A DNA stretch of 64,000 bases from Metellina segmentata (GCA_947359465.1 OX375877.1:74598698-74662697), one strand, 5' to 3'. Numbered from the stretch's first letter, positions 20,967 to 32,201 are shown. The notes: generated from the sequence alone by a model not told the origin. Numbers and translations: made by a program.

Positions 20967-21533
20967 CACTATGTGGACAAAAGTATTTGTCCACTGCATA
21001 TTTTTCAGAAAAAAAGTTTTTATATTCCATTTAGTAAAGGGTAGGCCCTCCTTTTGCTTGTCCAACGTGGTGCATCTGCAACACGTTGAGGCATACTTTC
21101 CGTAAGTGCTCTGTATGTCTAGGCAGGAATAGCTGGCCATTCCTCTTGCAATGCTGTGAGAAGAGATTGTTGTGAACATTTGGCGTTCGTGGTTTGCGTG
21201 TCGCTCCTGTTTGTCCTACAGCTGCTAGATCGGATTGAGATCGGGGCTCTGAACAGGCCAGTCCAGCATATTCACCTCATTTTCACGAAACCAATCGGAC
21301 ACACGTTTTGAAGTATGACATGGAGCTCGATCCTGTTAGAAGAAACAACCATCATCGCAGTATTGCCATTGTGTAATTAGGGCCGAATTATCAAGAACGT
21401 CGAGGTACACGTCAGCGTTCATGGTACCAGGTACATAAAACAAAGGGCCGAGTCCTAACCAAGACAAACAACCAAACTAAGATGGATCTTCCTCCGAATT
21501 TCTGCAGTGTCCAAATACTTTGTCAATATAGTG
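20967..21533 (-). mobile_element. Tc1-like deletion derivative, 567 bp (second copy)
   Basis: CACTATGTGGACAAAAGTAT at the left and, in reverse complement, CACTATATTGACAAAGTATT at the right form the inverted ends, flanked by TA at 20965-20966 and 21534-21535. Layout and length match the 570-bp element at 3657-4226: left end, GTAAAGGGTAGG(GG)CCCTC, transposase C-terminal half on the minus strand, then CTAAGATGGATC and the right end. The shared breakpoint shows descent from one deleted copy. Confidence 0.85.
21030..21440 (-). pseudogene. Tc1-like transposase, C-terminal half, broken
   Basis: Leftward translation passes through the YVPGTMNAD-equivalent (about 21430), the second catalytic Asp region, the DWPVQS.DLNPI-like block near 21265-21235, and the tail ending near MPQRVADAP-like sequence around 21075. 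A 77-codon out-of-frame ORF covers the tail. Several frameshifts are present. Confidence 0.65.
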
Positions 21534-21736
21534 TATATGGTAATGTCTTTCAAAATTGGTTTCCATTTAAAAATTTTGAGACAGAAATGTGAAATTTATT
21601 GTAAAAAACAGATATGAAAATAGAAGTTTATCGTAACAAAATTGGAGAATTGACTTAAATTGACTTAAATGACCGGAAATTCATTCGTAGTCTAAAATTC
21701 TAGACAGTTGATTGAAATCCTGTATTACAAATAGAT

Positions 21737-21858
21737 GGGTGGTTTGGTTAATTTTTGACACAAGAGCTATATTTGGCCACGCTATGCCAAATACAAGTCA
21801 GGCAATGTCAAGTAACAGACAGGCCCACAAAAGGTAAGTCTTACTGACACAGAAGTCC
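21737..21858 (-). repeat. SINE-B copy, minus, 3' part
   Basis: GAGCTATATTTGGCCACGCT, ATGCCAAATACAAGTCAGGC and GTCTTACTGACACAGAAG match the family body in reverse order. The head is missing. Confidence 0.65.
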
Positions 21859-21906
21859 AGAGAAGTTCCAGAGTAAGTTATGGGAATTGAGTTTGAGCCA
21901 TATGTA

Positions 21907-22468
21907 CCCTACCCTACAATAATGGACCGGACAGATGTGATGGTATAAGGGAAATAATACATACTTTGATAGGAGGATAGTCCCCCACATGCTGCAATTA
22001 CACTAGCAACCCTTCTGGGCATACTTTCAACAAGGTTTTGATACACCGGATACATATGAGTATTTGTGTCCATTCCTGCTACAAGAATGTCGCCATCTCA
22101 GCTGCAGATATGGGACGTGGTTCCCTGGTCCGTAAGCGTCGCTCTAACTCGCCCCAAAAGTAGTCTAGGGGGTTTAGGTCGGGACTCTCAGGGAAGACGT
22201 TTTGCATCCATATCTTGATACCATGCTTGACAGAAGCTGCAACATGACATGGAGCAATGTCGTCTTTGAAGTAACATTCGTTCATTCCATAAAATTGCCA
22301 GAACGTAGGAAGAACCTGATTGTCTAAAATGTTTATGTAGGTATCAGCGTTCAATTTATCAGGAACAACATGCAAAGGTCCCAGGACATACCACGAAAAT
22401 CACCCCCAAACAAGTAGTCGGATTTTATGCAAATCCGCTGGCGACAATTCCATTATTGTAGGGCAGTG
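21907..22468 (-). mobile_element. Mariner/Tc1-like deletion derivative, 562 bp
   Basis: CCCTACCCTACAATAATGGA at the left and, reverse-complemented, CACTGCCCTACAATAATGGA at the right are inverted ends; TA lies at 21905-21906 and 22469-22470. The interior keeps only the C-terminal half of a DDE transposase. Different end sequences show it is a separate family from the 567-bp element just to its left, though the architecture is the same. Confidence 0.8.
22060..22378 (-). pseudogene. DDE transposase C-terminal half
   Basis: A 98-codon frame reads LNADTYINILDNQVLPTFW, then YFKDDIAPCHVA (second catalytic Asp region) and SPDLNPLDYFWGELERRLR. That is the mariner/Tc1 C-terminal signature, but Asp replaces the usual Glu of NPIEHLW. 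The downstream tail (minus strand, below 22080) continues in another frame. No N-terminal half remains. Confidence 0.8.
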
Positions 22469-22837
22469 TATCTCGCAGATTTCTAGGGCAGTGGAAAAAT
22501 CAAGTCACTATTATAAATTATTTTTTTTTACAAAATTTATTTGAAATTATTTATATTTTGTGTCACTTGAAAATTTAAGCAACTTTTAACTTAAATTTTT
22601 AATTTATCTTGCTTTTAAACCTTGATCGTCCCCCAATACACTTGCAGTAAATGTACACTGTGTCTCTGACTGAAATTCGAAGTAGTAATACGTTTCCTCA
22701 ACAAGTCGGTTCAAGATTTAGCTGTATCAACAGATATGAAAAAATGTCGACTTCAAGACTGCAGTAGAGAGTTAGGAGCTTCACATTTCGAGCGTAAATC
22801 AAAGAACCAACTTTTCCGAGCCATGGCAAACCGAGCC
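22469..22837. other. Unannotated spacer
   Basis: Nothing recognised; possibly the interior of the Helitron whose 3' end follows. Confidence 0.35.
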
Positions 22838-22878
22838 TCGTCGAGTCAAGCGTTAGCGAGTAGGGTGCGGGCTCCTAG
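22838..22878 (+). mobile_element. Helitron 3' terminus (family HelB)
   Basis: GAGCCTCGTCGAGTCAAGCG, TTAGCGAGTAGG, then a GGGTGCGGGCTCC hairpin and CTAG with T after it. Compared with 10740-10783 the motif order is the same. No 5' start found. Confidence 0.6.
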
Positions 22879-22970
22879 TATATTTTAATTATTTTATGAT
22901 ACAGCAATCACGTAGTTCTTGAGCTAAAGTAATGAGTGAGTCAGTCAGTCAGTTAGTGGTATTTCAATTT

Positions 22971-23216
22971 TATATATGAGCCGTTATTTTTGAAAGTAGT
23001 TTTAATCCATTTTTACATACATCGAGATATTTAAGGGTTTGTGTTTAAATTAATTTTAAAATATTGGTAAACGTTATTCAATTCGGATGATGTTTTTAAC
23101 ACTACAAACCTATTAAATTTTACTATGCAATAATAATTATTAAAATTGTTAAAGAAAATAAACTTTTTTTTTCAAAGTGTACTTATACCGCTTTCAAAAA
23201 TAACGACTCATATATA
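22971..23216. mobile_element. MITE with 26-bp TIRs, about 246 bp
   Basis: TATATATGAGCCGTTATTTT then TGAAAG at the left, and its near-exact reverse complement CTTTCAAAAATAACGACTCA then TATATAT at the right, enclose 190 bp of A+T-rich sequence with no ORF. The exact boundary is blurred by the TATATA ends, where a TA duplication would be hidden. Confidence 0.8.
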
Positions 23217-23698
23217 TTACGCTTTACAAAATCAAGAGAAATTCTAAAATGAAAATAAAAAACATTTGAAGCTCTTTCTTTTCATACTCAGCAGACGATA
23301 TTTCATATACATCTCGTAAACGAAAAACGACTGAAAATGTTAGTTAAATGTTAAATTGCAGAAAAAGATTGAAATTTAAAACTTAAAGAATAAGTTGCTA
23401 CCAAAGTGTTGAAAGATTTTGGAATGTCAATTTAAAATAGAATCACGATTTGCTATAACAATGTAAATTCTAAAAGCAACGTATGCTAAAATTGAAACTT
23501 TTTCTTTCTCGCTCAGTAGAAGATATCGTCGGCTAAGAACAGACTCACTAACAAAATATAATAAATTTTATATTTTGTTTAAAAATTTACCCTTCAAAAA
23601 CTAACAATTGTATTTTAGGTCAAAAATAAAACTATAAGCGTTTGGATCAAATTAAGCATTTAGTGTTAAAAACGGAAATCCCGAAAAATATCAGTTAA
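23217..23698. other. AT-rich spacer, nothing recognised
   Basis: No feature supported. Confidence 0.45.
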
Positions 23699-24453
23699 CT
23701 AGCCACTGAGTGGCTAGCCCGTCGTTGCCCGTGACAGTTGCGTTTGTGGAGCTATTGGTTTACTTCGCAAACTAAATGGGAATTCGAATTCCATCACGGA
23801 CTCCCATTTAGTTTGCAAGCTTGTAGCCTTTAGGATAACAGGTCATAACGGAGTTGCCCGTGGTGTTGGTTTGCTTCGCAAACCAAAAGATATAAGTATT
23901 TAATTGATAAATTATTTGTTAAAAGAAAATTAAACGTATCAAAGGTGATATGATGTAAAATTTTCCATATTTCAAATCCCTAAAAATTTTTATTCTTTCT
24001 TTAACGATCGTTGAGACAGAAAAAAGCACCGAAGAACGCCAGTGATATAACTTTAATAATTTCTTTTGTTTCACTCGAATCCGTTTCTCAGGAAATCAAA
24101 ATGAATGAATCTCGAATGAAACGAAGGTTATTCGAATCTGTTCGCTCTCATTCAAGACGGAAGGTGAAAAAAATTTTACATAGTTCCAAAGGTTGACGTA
24201 ATTAGTGACGTGAGGGAGAATAGTCTAAATTTTGATGCTCCTTCATTTCCCGACAGAAGAAAAAACGGTGAAAAAAACTATTAAATTCATTTAAAAATAT
24301 TCTAGAATTAATTTTGAAATTCGGCGTGACCCAAAAATTGCAAAATATTCGGACTATCTGTGTGCCAGATCCCATTACCATAAGTGCCATAGATTCGTCA
24401 GGACTCTTTGCGGGCAAGAAACAAATAAACAAACACTTACTTTGATAATAGTA
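23699..24453 (-). mobile_element. Non-autonomous Helitron (family HelA), minus
   Basis: On the minus strand the 3' end is GGCTAGCCACTCAGTGGCTAG, a hairpin closing on the terminal CTAG (23702-23699) with T next. The 5' side carries TACTATTATCAAAGTAAGTG and the AATGGGATCTGGCACACAG module shared with 475-1074 and 54370-55557. The initial TC has mutated. Internal short palindromes such as GGTTTGCTTCGCAAACC (23865-23884) form strong hairpins. The 76-codon minus frame at 24432-24202 is this module. Confidence 0.75.
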
Positions 24454-24509
24454 TTACGTGGTCATGCGGAGACAATAGTAGTCAATCACAGCGAGCGTAT
24501 CATTTAATC

Positions 24510-24605
24510 CTTGGATCACTTAACCCGCCGTTCGAAAAAACGGTTCTTGATGATCCACGATTTTACTCTGAACCGCGGATCAACTGATCCTCGATTTAAC
24601 TCGAG
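24510..24605. repeat. Cluster of GGATC motifs and small hairpins
   Basis: TTGGATCAC, TGATGATCCACG, GCGGATCAACTGATCCTCG and the hairpin CCGTT-cgaaaa-AACGG lie within 95 bp. The origin is unknown. Confidence 0.5.
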
Positions 24606-24639
24606 ACTTGTGAATATGGCCGTAAGTAGTTCTGACGTG

Positions 24640-24855
24640 TTATTGTCTATCAAGATCTTACCAATTTTGGTAATAACCAGATATCTGTCAAGATACTTGC
24701 TGTGAGTCGTGATTTGTTTTTTATCACTAAGATCTGGTAATTTGATCTGATGGCTAAGATCTCCTTTTTTTTCAAACGACGAGGTATCGCGTTGATTAAG
24801 ATCTGCTCAGTTTTTCTAATGAATCAGTTTTGGTTATTATGAGATACCTCGTAGG
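24640..24855 (-). repeat. Unclassified repeat R1 (AGATCTT...ATACCTCGTCG), copy 1
   Basis: On the minus strand, CAGATCTTAATCAACGCGAT then ACCTCGTCGTTTGAAA aligns with CAGATCTTGATGAACGAATT then ATCTCGTCGAAACC at 52040-52085. Several AGATCTT submotifs recur within the block. Confidence 0.55.
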
Positions 24856-24868
24856 TATACTTACCAGA

Positions 24869-25110
24869 AAGATTTAAAAGGAATTAATGCAACAATTTCG
24901 CTACAAATATATTTTTAAACTATTTAATTCTTTCTCGGATGTTGATATATATTTTAAATGATTTCACTTGCAATAAATTATCTACATCACAGAGCTGTCT
25001 TGTTTTATCCATTATTTAATATATTTTGTCTTTTTCTTGCATCTTTTAGATTGTATATAGGTAATTCTCTGTAATTAGATATTCTTCTGTAGAGAGAAAC
25101 AACAATTAAA
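24869..25110 (+). repeat. Unclassified dispersed repeat R2, copy 1
   Basis: Pairs with 39121-39362. Shared strings in order: GCTACAAAxATA, TTCTCGGAxGTTxATATAT, TTTxAATGATTTCA, GCAATAA and GTAGAGAGxAACAACAA. Both copies are about 242 bp and A+T-rich. No ends or coding potential recognised. Confidence 0.5.
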
Positions 25111-26204
25111 TGGATAAATAAATTTCTTATCAATGATAGTAAATAATTCCTCCTTTCACGAATCATCTAAGCAAATTTATCCCACATTTCCATTTATTTC
25201 TTTACTCACGCTCTAAATAAATCATAGTTTTGTTAAGTTTGGGGAACTGTCTTTGTTCTCGAATTAGATGGTAATTTCTAAAGCGTTCAAATTAGATCTT
25301 CAGGCGTGAAAAGACTAATTAAATTCAGTACACACCATAGTTTGTCTGCGGATAATGATCCGAATTCGCCAATACTTTGTTTGCCTCTCCCATTTCTGTT
25401 CGAAGCCCTTAGGGCATGTTTTGATGTCATGTCATTTCGAAGGCAAAGTATTGCTAAGACCGTCAATAGGCGCCCAGAAAATAGGGTAGACAATCATTTG
25501 AAGTTGCCTGAATTTAAGTGTCACACACAGTTTATGCCGTTAAAATCCAGGGCGTTTTTCGGTTAGAATAGTTAAATCCATAAATCAATGAAGAATTCGA
25601 TGACGAGTAATTATTCGATCACGAGGATCTATGGCATAATATAAATCCAAGTCACATCCGTGGAAAGTGTCGTCGTTTAAGTCATCTATTGAGGTTGTTT
25701 CGTGTTGAATATGTCGAAAATTCAATTTAATATTGACGCATAGATTGTATCGAAGGGAAAAATTATTTAAAGACGAATTGGTAAAAAGCTATAAACAATA
25801 GAGGACGGGGTTTCTGTTATGTGACGGATGTGAAACGACTTGTCTATTTTTCTTTAAAGGCGGCGACTTTCAACCGGTGGTGTCTTATATTTAATTTCAA
25901 CAGTTCATTAACAGTGCATTAGTTTAAAACTTTAAAATAATGTTTTCTCAAATAATTTTAAATAATACCCTTATGAATAAATTTTTTTACAAAATATCTC
26001 AAATTAATTGTTATTAAAATTTTTTTCACCACTTTTAAGAAAAAAGGGTAGAAAATTGATATTATTAATATCCTACCCCTCCCATAACTAATTTAGTTGT
26101 AAATCCCTAAAACCTTTTCCTGGTTTTGGCAGATTACCAAAAATTAAAAAACTAAATGGTTAAAAAATTTCGTAATTTGGTTGTGCGTGTCATAATTAAC
26201 CATG
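25111..26204. other. Unannotated spacer
   Basis: Overlapping 86-codon plus and 68-codon minus frames near 25290-25566 show no family resemblance. Otherwise nothing recognised. Confidence 0.4.
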
Positions 26205-26363
26205 AGACACAAGGCATATAATATAAAGTAATAGATCATACACACACAAGGAAAGTTTTTTTTGTCACAGAAGAGAGAAATACAACCAGGGATGTATGGA
26301 ACAAGTTATTCCAACAACTTGGTAGCTAGCACATGGACCTACCCACTAAGCCATGATGGTTTG
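26205..26363 (-). repeat. SINE-B copy, minus, with head
   Basis: The minus strand reads ATCATGGCTTAGTGGGTAGG (A box), then TTCCATACATCCCTGGTTGT and ATTTCTCTCTTCTGTGAC. The B box is weak. TTCTGTGACAAAAAAAACTT confirms the family body. Confidence 0.65.
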
Positions 26364-26730
26364 AAGACAGCGTTAGACAAGCCTTACACTAGTCCAACCC
26401 CAGTCCCGCCACATTAAATTTATTGATATATACATGCGTGCACACATGTTTTCGTTAGAGAAAGGAAGTACGCATGAACATGTTGTGTTGCCAGTATGTG
26501 GTTAGGCTTAGAAGGTAGGTAAAGGGCACGAGTTTAAATGTGGTGTAGATGCATTGGGGAGACCTGTTAACTAGCAGTGAGATAGAATTGCGTGTGAAAA
26601 TTGTAATAAAGGGAGTTATTTATGACTTACTTATGGGGAGTATTATGCTTTAGGATTTGAATTTAGTAATGTTTCATGGATGTATAGCAGCGGTATTTTT
26701 TTATTTCTCTTTTATTTATTTATTTTTCTA
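26364..26730. other. Unannotated spacer
   Basis: Nothing recognised. Confidence 0.4.
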
Positions 26731-26985
26731 ACGGCGGGCACATTTGACCTAGGTCATTGGCCACTACAAGGCTGGAAGTGATGGCCACTTTTGAAGGAGC
26801 ACTCAGTGGGAGGACCATCATTGCCCCTAACAATTTATACTTCGTAATTTTGAACCATGTTCAGATGACGAAGCAACACCTGAGCTGGTATACGTTTACA
26901 AACATCAATGCCCGAACCCGGATTCAAACCGGGGACCTTCCGATCTAGAGGCTAACACTTTAACCACTATACCGGTTGGTCGGCT
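26731..26985 (-). repeat. SINE-A variant with a different tRNA-like head, minus
   Basis: The head (minus strand) reads GCCGACCAACCGGTATAGTG, then the B box GGTTTGAATCCGGGTTCGGG, close to a real tRNA T-arm. The body includes TTCAGGTGTTGC-like and TTCGTCATCTGAACATGGTT, shared with SINE-A. This head differs from the GGTAGCCCGGTTGGAAGAG head at 5515 and 19590. Confidence 0.75.
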
Positions 26986-28939
26986 CTTTTATTTACAATT
27001 CCTAGCATTTCAATTGAGCTTAATCTTTGGCTTCACAATGCTCAGTTTATGATCTGTCTAATACTATTTTAATCATGTGTTTAGACATGAACAATGTACT
27101 GGTGTATTTTTTAAAACAGATAATGGGTTGTATTCTTAAATTTAAAATTAATTTGAAGAGACTGGAAGCGAAATTGCATTTAAATTATCAACATTAGTTC
27201 ATTCACTAACAATTTTGCGAAAGCCAAAAGCTTGAACAAAAGTAGAAAATCTAGTAAATGCCAATTTATTATCCAATATCCATTTCTAATTTCTATTTAT
27301 TTTGATAAGTTTCGCAGAAAACGTTAAAATAATTGTTGACGCTTATATGAGACGTTAAAGAAATATTGAAACTTTTATTTCGACATTATGTCATAAATAT
27401 GGCATCGAATAATGCACTTTCACGTGAAATATTTGATTTTGATTATTAATTTATTTTCACTTTGATAAAACAAAATGGCCGTCTACCTATATAATTTTAA
27501 ATTTTCTAAAAGTTATACTATGTATTCAAACAATTTAACCATCCGAATAGTTCACATGCGTTGTAACCTGAGTAGAAGCAATACTACACTACTTGGAACT
27601 CTCGTAACGCCTCACACATACAGAAGGTTAATAACACTAATAGTGGAAATTAACCTATTTTGACATAAATAATTATAAATGACTTGAAAATTCATAAAAT
27701 TCACAAGTTCATATTTTGTATTAATTGCTTAAAAATTTTTAATTGTGTGTCTTTAAAATTAAAATTACTATTAGTACTTAAAACCTAAGTAATTCGAGTA
27801 TTCGAGAAAATGAATGTAATAGGATGTACAATAATGAATAAAATATAAAAACCTTAAGTCCCTATCATTTCGCCATATAACCTCCTAGTCTAAAAATAGA
27901 TGTACTTATCTTTGAGTGTAAAAATTAATTTAATGTTATGCTGTTGAGATTTCAAAAATATGGTAAGAGTACTGCTGTTTAAATAGCAAAACTAAGTTTA
28001 ACATTGTAATTTCGATAGCGAAAAATAATTTAATTATTATTAAATTAGATAAATTAAGCACGTTTTTTTAGGTTGCATCCGTGATTTCCTAATTATAACT
28101 AATAAGTTTTTTTATAAAATACAATACAAAATTAGTAAAACCACTAAAGATCTATCCAAAACATTTTCGAGCTCTTTTCTGTGATGGAACTCGTCGAATA
28201 TTCATTTATTTAATTTTATTTTCCCCAAGAACGATCTCGAACATTTCAAAACTTGCAACGGGAATTTCCCAAACTCGATTAAGTACAATTCCCGAAAAAG
28301 AAAAGTAATTCGCAGGTTAAATAAACGATGAAGCACTCAAGAAGATTGGTCAGAAAATTTAAACAAGAAATAAGAAGCCATTAAACGAATGTAAAAGTAA
28401 ACTGAATCCTTCAAAGCCAGCCGTTCTCTTCTCCGGTTTCCACACTTCAACTTCGGAAGTATAATGGCTCGGGAAAGTAAAACCACAATAGAAAAAAGAT
28501 GAACCATTTTGCGGGCAGGAGACAATCTCTAAATAAATAAAACGGATTCAGCTCTCATATTACGTCGGGATCTTCAGAGCAACTTTTAACCGTAAAAGTC
28601 ACTATGACGTAGGAAAATAGAAGAGTGGGGTTGTCAAAATGGTCTTCATAATTCGATCCCCCGTGCAGCAATTTATGATCAACAGTTGTGATCGCTTGCC
28701 GAGACTTGATTAAATGAACATGCAGCGTACACAAGAGTAATTATCGATTCTGCACTTGGGAATTGCTTTCAGTGGGAACTTAGTGTCTTCGGTGGAAATC
28801 ACGACCTATTAAGTAAACATTGTGATTGTGTTAAATTTTTCAGAAACCAGAGATTTCTCTTTTCCACGTTAAAGTGTTAAACAATGAACTGAGAACTTCG
28901 TTTTGCCTATACCAAGACCTTATATACCACCTCAGAATT
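26986..28939. other. AT-rich interval, nothing recognised
   Basis: Nearly 2 kb without ORFs above background. 28560-28800 is closer to even base composition and could be conserved non-coding sequence; no evidence beyond that. Confidence 0.4.
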
Positions 28940-29425
28940 ACGTGAATGATCAACGAGTTATCCAGGGGATAAAGTCGTAAGAAATTGGTAGACTGAAGAA
29001 AACTGCCCTGCTATGGGGGGGGGGGGACCAACATCTTATATACTTGCTACAAATATTGTAAATGATCCACCAGTGACCCACAGGCTAAAGGCGTATTAAA
29101 CTGGTTGACTGAAGAAAATTGTCTCGCTAATACCAACATATTATATACTTGCTACGAATAGTGTAAATGATCCACCAATGACCCAAAGGCTTTTTGTGCT
29201 TACATGTTTTGCCCTTCACTTGACTTTCCCCTTCTGTGTACTTAAATGTGTATGTATATATTGTGGATTGCTTAGCTCTCCCTTATCCCAGAATCTCCTC
29301 CGTAAGGCGGACTATACAGCTGAAAGCCGCACAAGTGAAACAGTGTCCGCCTACGGCGTCCAATCCAATGACCCATAGGCTTTTTTTAGGCGTAAGAAAC
29401 CGGTAGAATGAAGCGCTTGGTTACG
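28940..29425. repeat. 116-bp tandem repeat, about three units, interrupted
   Basis: The core GACTGAAGAA starts at 28991 and 29107, and a diverged GAATGAAGCG at 29406. Each is preceded by AAATGATCCACCA(G/A)TGACCCA-like sequence. The third unit is split by a 169-bp insert with flanking duplications. The first unit contains a run of 12 G (29015-29026). Confidence 0.75.
29196..29364 (-). mobile_element. Retroposed fragment with 21-bp target duplication
   Basis: It is flanked by CCAATGACCCAAAGGCTTTTT (29175-29195) and the same string with one change at 29365-29385. In minus orientation the insert ends next to an A-rich tail (AAAAAG), as expected for LINE-mediated retroposition. It contains an imperfect stem, CCGTAAGGCGGAC / GTCCGCCTACGG (29300-29312 and 29344-29355). 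I do not recognise the source RNA; it may be the 3' end of an mRNA or of a longer element. Confidence 0.6.
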
Positions 29426-31087
29426 AGTTCGATGGTTATATTGAGGTTTCTGGTGCAATGTCTGAAAACAGATCATTGCCAAACATAAGGCACAATTATA
29501 ATAAATACCCCAAAAATACTATAGATAAAAGGTAGATATAGATATTATAGACTCCAGTGCGTTAAATACCTACCTACCTGTCTCCCCTATGTCCTCCTCT
29601 TCCGGAAAGTCCGTTTTTCCTTTGCTAAGAACAGTCAACTTGTAATTACCTTCTTTTTACAAACTGTACTGCTTTTTTGTTAAAATCATTAATTGATTCC
29701 CACCGAAATGTATCGTCATCATCTCCAAACTCCGTTTTCCTATAATTGAAACCTTAGCTAGTAACTTCTCGTATCCAAGTCGTATCCTCTTTTGCCCATC
29801 CATAATCTCTTTTCAGCAACATGAACGTGTAGGTCGATTAACGACTGAAAAATGGAAAAGATTGCATCTCGGCTCATCTCATTCCACCCGTTGCCAGTTG
29901 AAAATGTTATGCCCCTTTAAAAGCAATTCGATATCTTGATCGTTTCCAGAGTATCGCCAACTTATCGTCAGTCGCTGGGGTAATAAGTGTCCTGATTGAT
30001 GAATAAATGGAGAATAAATTACTCGGGGAAATCGAAGTGGGCGAAAAAAGTAACCTCTATTTTTGCATTTTCGTATGTTATTTAGCTACGACTGCTATTC
30101 GTATATTCGTTTAAATGACTTATCTAGTATTAATGGCATGGGAATCTAAAGATTTCGCAGTCAAGTGAACTTTTGAAAACGCTCTTGGTAACTTACATCC
30201 CGCAGAGGCCTAGAGATCAATCTCGTTGCTTTGTGAAACTATTTGGAACGAAATAGAGATTATTCTCACAATCGTGGGTGGTATTGCAACAGCTTCGTTA
30301 CTTACATTGAAAACACTTCAAATTGAACCAGTGATCTACAAAGTGGAAGACAAACGGAATGACCGCCAAGCCAGTTAGGCGGTTGTAGCATGAATATTAA
30401 TTAAATCATAAAATTACATTAAAACTCCCAAAACAAATATAAGTATTTGCTGATTCATAAAAATTAATCGCAGCCTGTTTCTTACTTAAGCATGCAATCA
30501 CCGATGGAGGCATTCCTCTGTCGCTAAGGTAATCGTACTTTAATCATGAAAATAGATATATCTTTTATTATACTTTATTAATCAAAAAACGCTTCTGAAG
30601 TACGCTAATTTTTAAGTAAGCTAATCCCAAATTTTTTAGTATATTTTTAAAATATTTTCATACGGAGCTAATATCGAGTCGTTGCGTATGGGCATCTGAT
30701 CACATTGAGCTGTCACGATTCTTATTGTAAATGATCTACAAAGTTTAACTTAAAAACATGTGCAGAGATTTGTCTTGTAAGTCGATCTTTTAACCATCAG
30801 AGAGACATTGTCTGGACATGCAAATTTTCCAACTAGTTGGCATAAAATGATGCAACCATGAAATACAATAAGATACCTCGAAATCATTTGAACATAACTT
30901 ACAATTTTAAGTAGAATCCTATCAAAATGAATAATAAATTGATGTGATGTGTTAAAATTCAGTACACGAAATGAGGAAAACTAAACTTACAATTTACGTG
31001 CAATACTGAAACACGATTTGATTGATGAGGCTCTAAAGTTGTTTATGTCGCATTATTGCAGATATTTTTCTTCTTACGCAAAGAGTT
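29426..31087. other. Unannotated interval
   Basis: No ORF or repeat recognised in 1.6 kb. 29820-30060 has near-even composition and may deserve a conservation check. Confidence 0.4.
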
Positions 31088-31260
31088 GGGTTGGCGTGGA
31101 AGTTTGGAAGTGGGGTGCCAGCTTAGGTGTTGCTTCGTCATCTGACCGCGGTTCAAAATTACGAGGTGTTGTCCTCGGATCTTTCACTTAAGGGACTGAT
31201 CTCGGACCGTCGTCAATAGCCCGTTGTGTTGCTCTAGTACGACGTTAACTAAAACTACCA
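31088..31260 (+). repeat. SINE-A copy, plus, 5' truncated
   Basis: GGGTTGGCGTGGAAGTTTGG, CAGCTTAGGTGTTGCTTCGT, CATCTGACCGCGGTTCAAAA, GTCCTCGGATCTTTC and the end TACGACGTTAACTAAAACTACC are in the canonical order. Confidence 0.8.
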
Positions 31261-31376
31261 TCTTACGCAAAGAATTCTCAGACACTATTTTATTTGTCTC
31301 CGACAAATTCATAGATCGTTCAGCTATTACTGATTCTTTATTAACATCGGCAATATTGAAAGTAATATGTCTATTT

Positions 31377-31690
31377 GGTAGGTAGGTATTTTTATTAACG
31401 TCACACTGGAGCAATACATAGGGCTATTGGCGATCTGTCCGGGAATGAACGGAAAGATCAACGGACAACACCATGTAACTTTGAAACAAGGTCAGATTCA
31501 GAAGTCCCACCTGAGGTGGAACACCGCTCTCCAAACCTCCCCCCCCCATCATGTCAACGTGAGGTCATTACAGACCACGACAGATTTAAAGTACCCCAAC
31601 CCCCTATGGTACACTAGTGTCTTTGGATAGATTCGAACTCGCAACCTTCCGAATGATGATCATTTACTCTTCCAACAGGGCTACTGTGGG
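31377..31690 (-). repeat. SINE-A copy, minus, near full length
   Basis: It begins with a TAGGTAGGTATT tail, then TTAACGTCACACTGGAGCAA, and ends in a head whose minus strand has GCCCTGTTGGAAGAGTAAAT (A-box side) and GGTTGCGAGTTCGAATC (B box). The B box is intact. Confidence 0.85.
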
Positions 31691-31849
31691 TCACCATTTC
31701 TATTTGGAAACATAATTAATTAACACTTTATAAACCAATTAATGCTATAAGATTTTTATTTTACTGCACATAGCTTCTTAAATGCAAACCTGTTATTGCC
31801 GTTTGTCCTTTCTTCAAATAAATACGTCGCATCTTTCCCTTCGGTATTG

Positions 31850-32174
31850 GGCCGACCAACCGGTATAGTGGTTGATGTGTTGCCCTCTATATAGCAAGGT
31901 TCCTGGTTTAAATCCGGGTTTGGGCATGAAGTTTGTAAGCGTATGGTGTAGAGGCGGCTGGTGTACCTTTAATCTGTCGTGGCCGAAAGTCCTTACATTG
32001 GGTTGGTGTGGAAGTTTGGAGAGTGGGGTGCCAGCTCAGGTGGTGCTTCGTCATCTGACCGTGGTTCTAAATTACGAGGCGATGTCCTCAGATCTTTCCC
32101 TTAAGGGACTGATCATGGACCGTCTTCAATAGCCCGTTGTGTTCCTCTGGTACGACATTAACTACAAATTACCA
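31850..32174 (+). repeat. SINE-A body with alternative head, plus, full length
   Basis: The head GGCCGACCAACCGGTATAGTGG with B box GGTTTAAATCCGGGTTTGGG matches the minus-strand head at 26985. From GGTTGGTGTGGAAGTTTGGA to GGTACGACATTAACTAC the body equals SINE-A. A linker (GTAAGCGTATGGTGTAGAGG and on) lies between. Confidence 0.85.
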
Positions 32175-32201
32175 TTACCCTTTGGTATTAGTTCAGGTAT
32201 A

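Noticed and set aside
25287..25566. Opposing 68- and 86-codon frames
   Set aside because: Open in both strands at once, without any family resemblance; a compositional accident.
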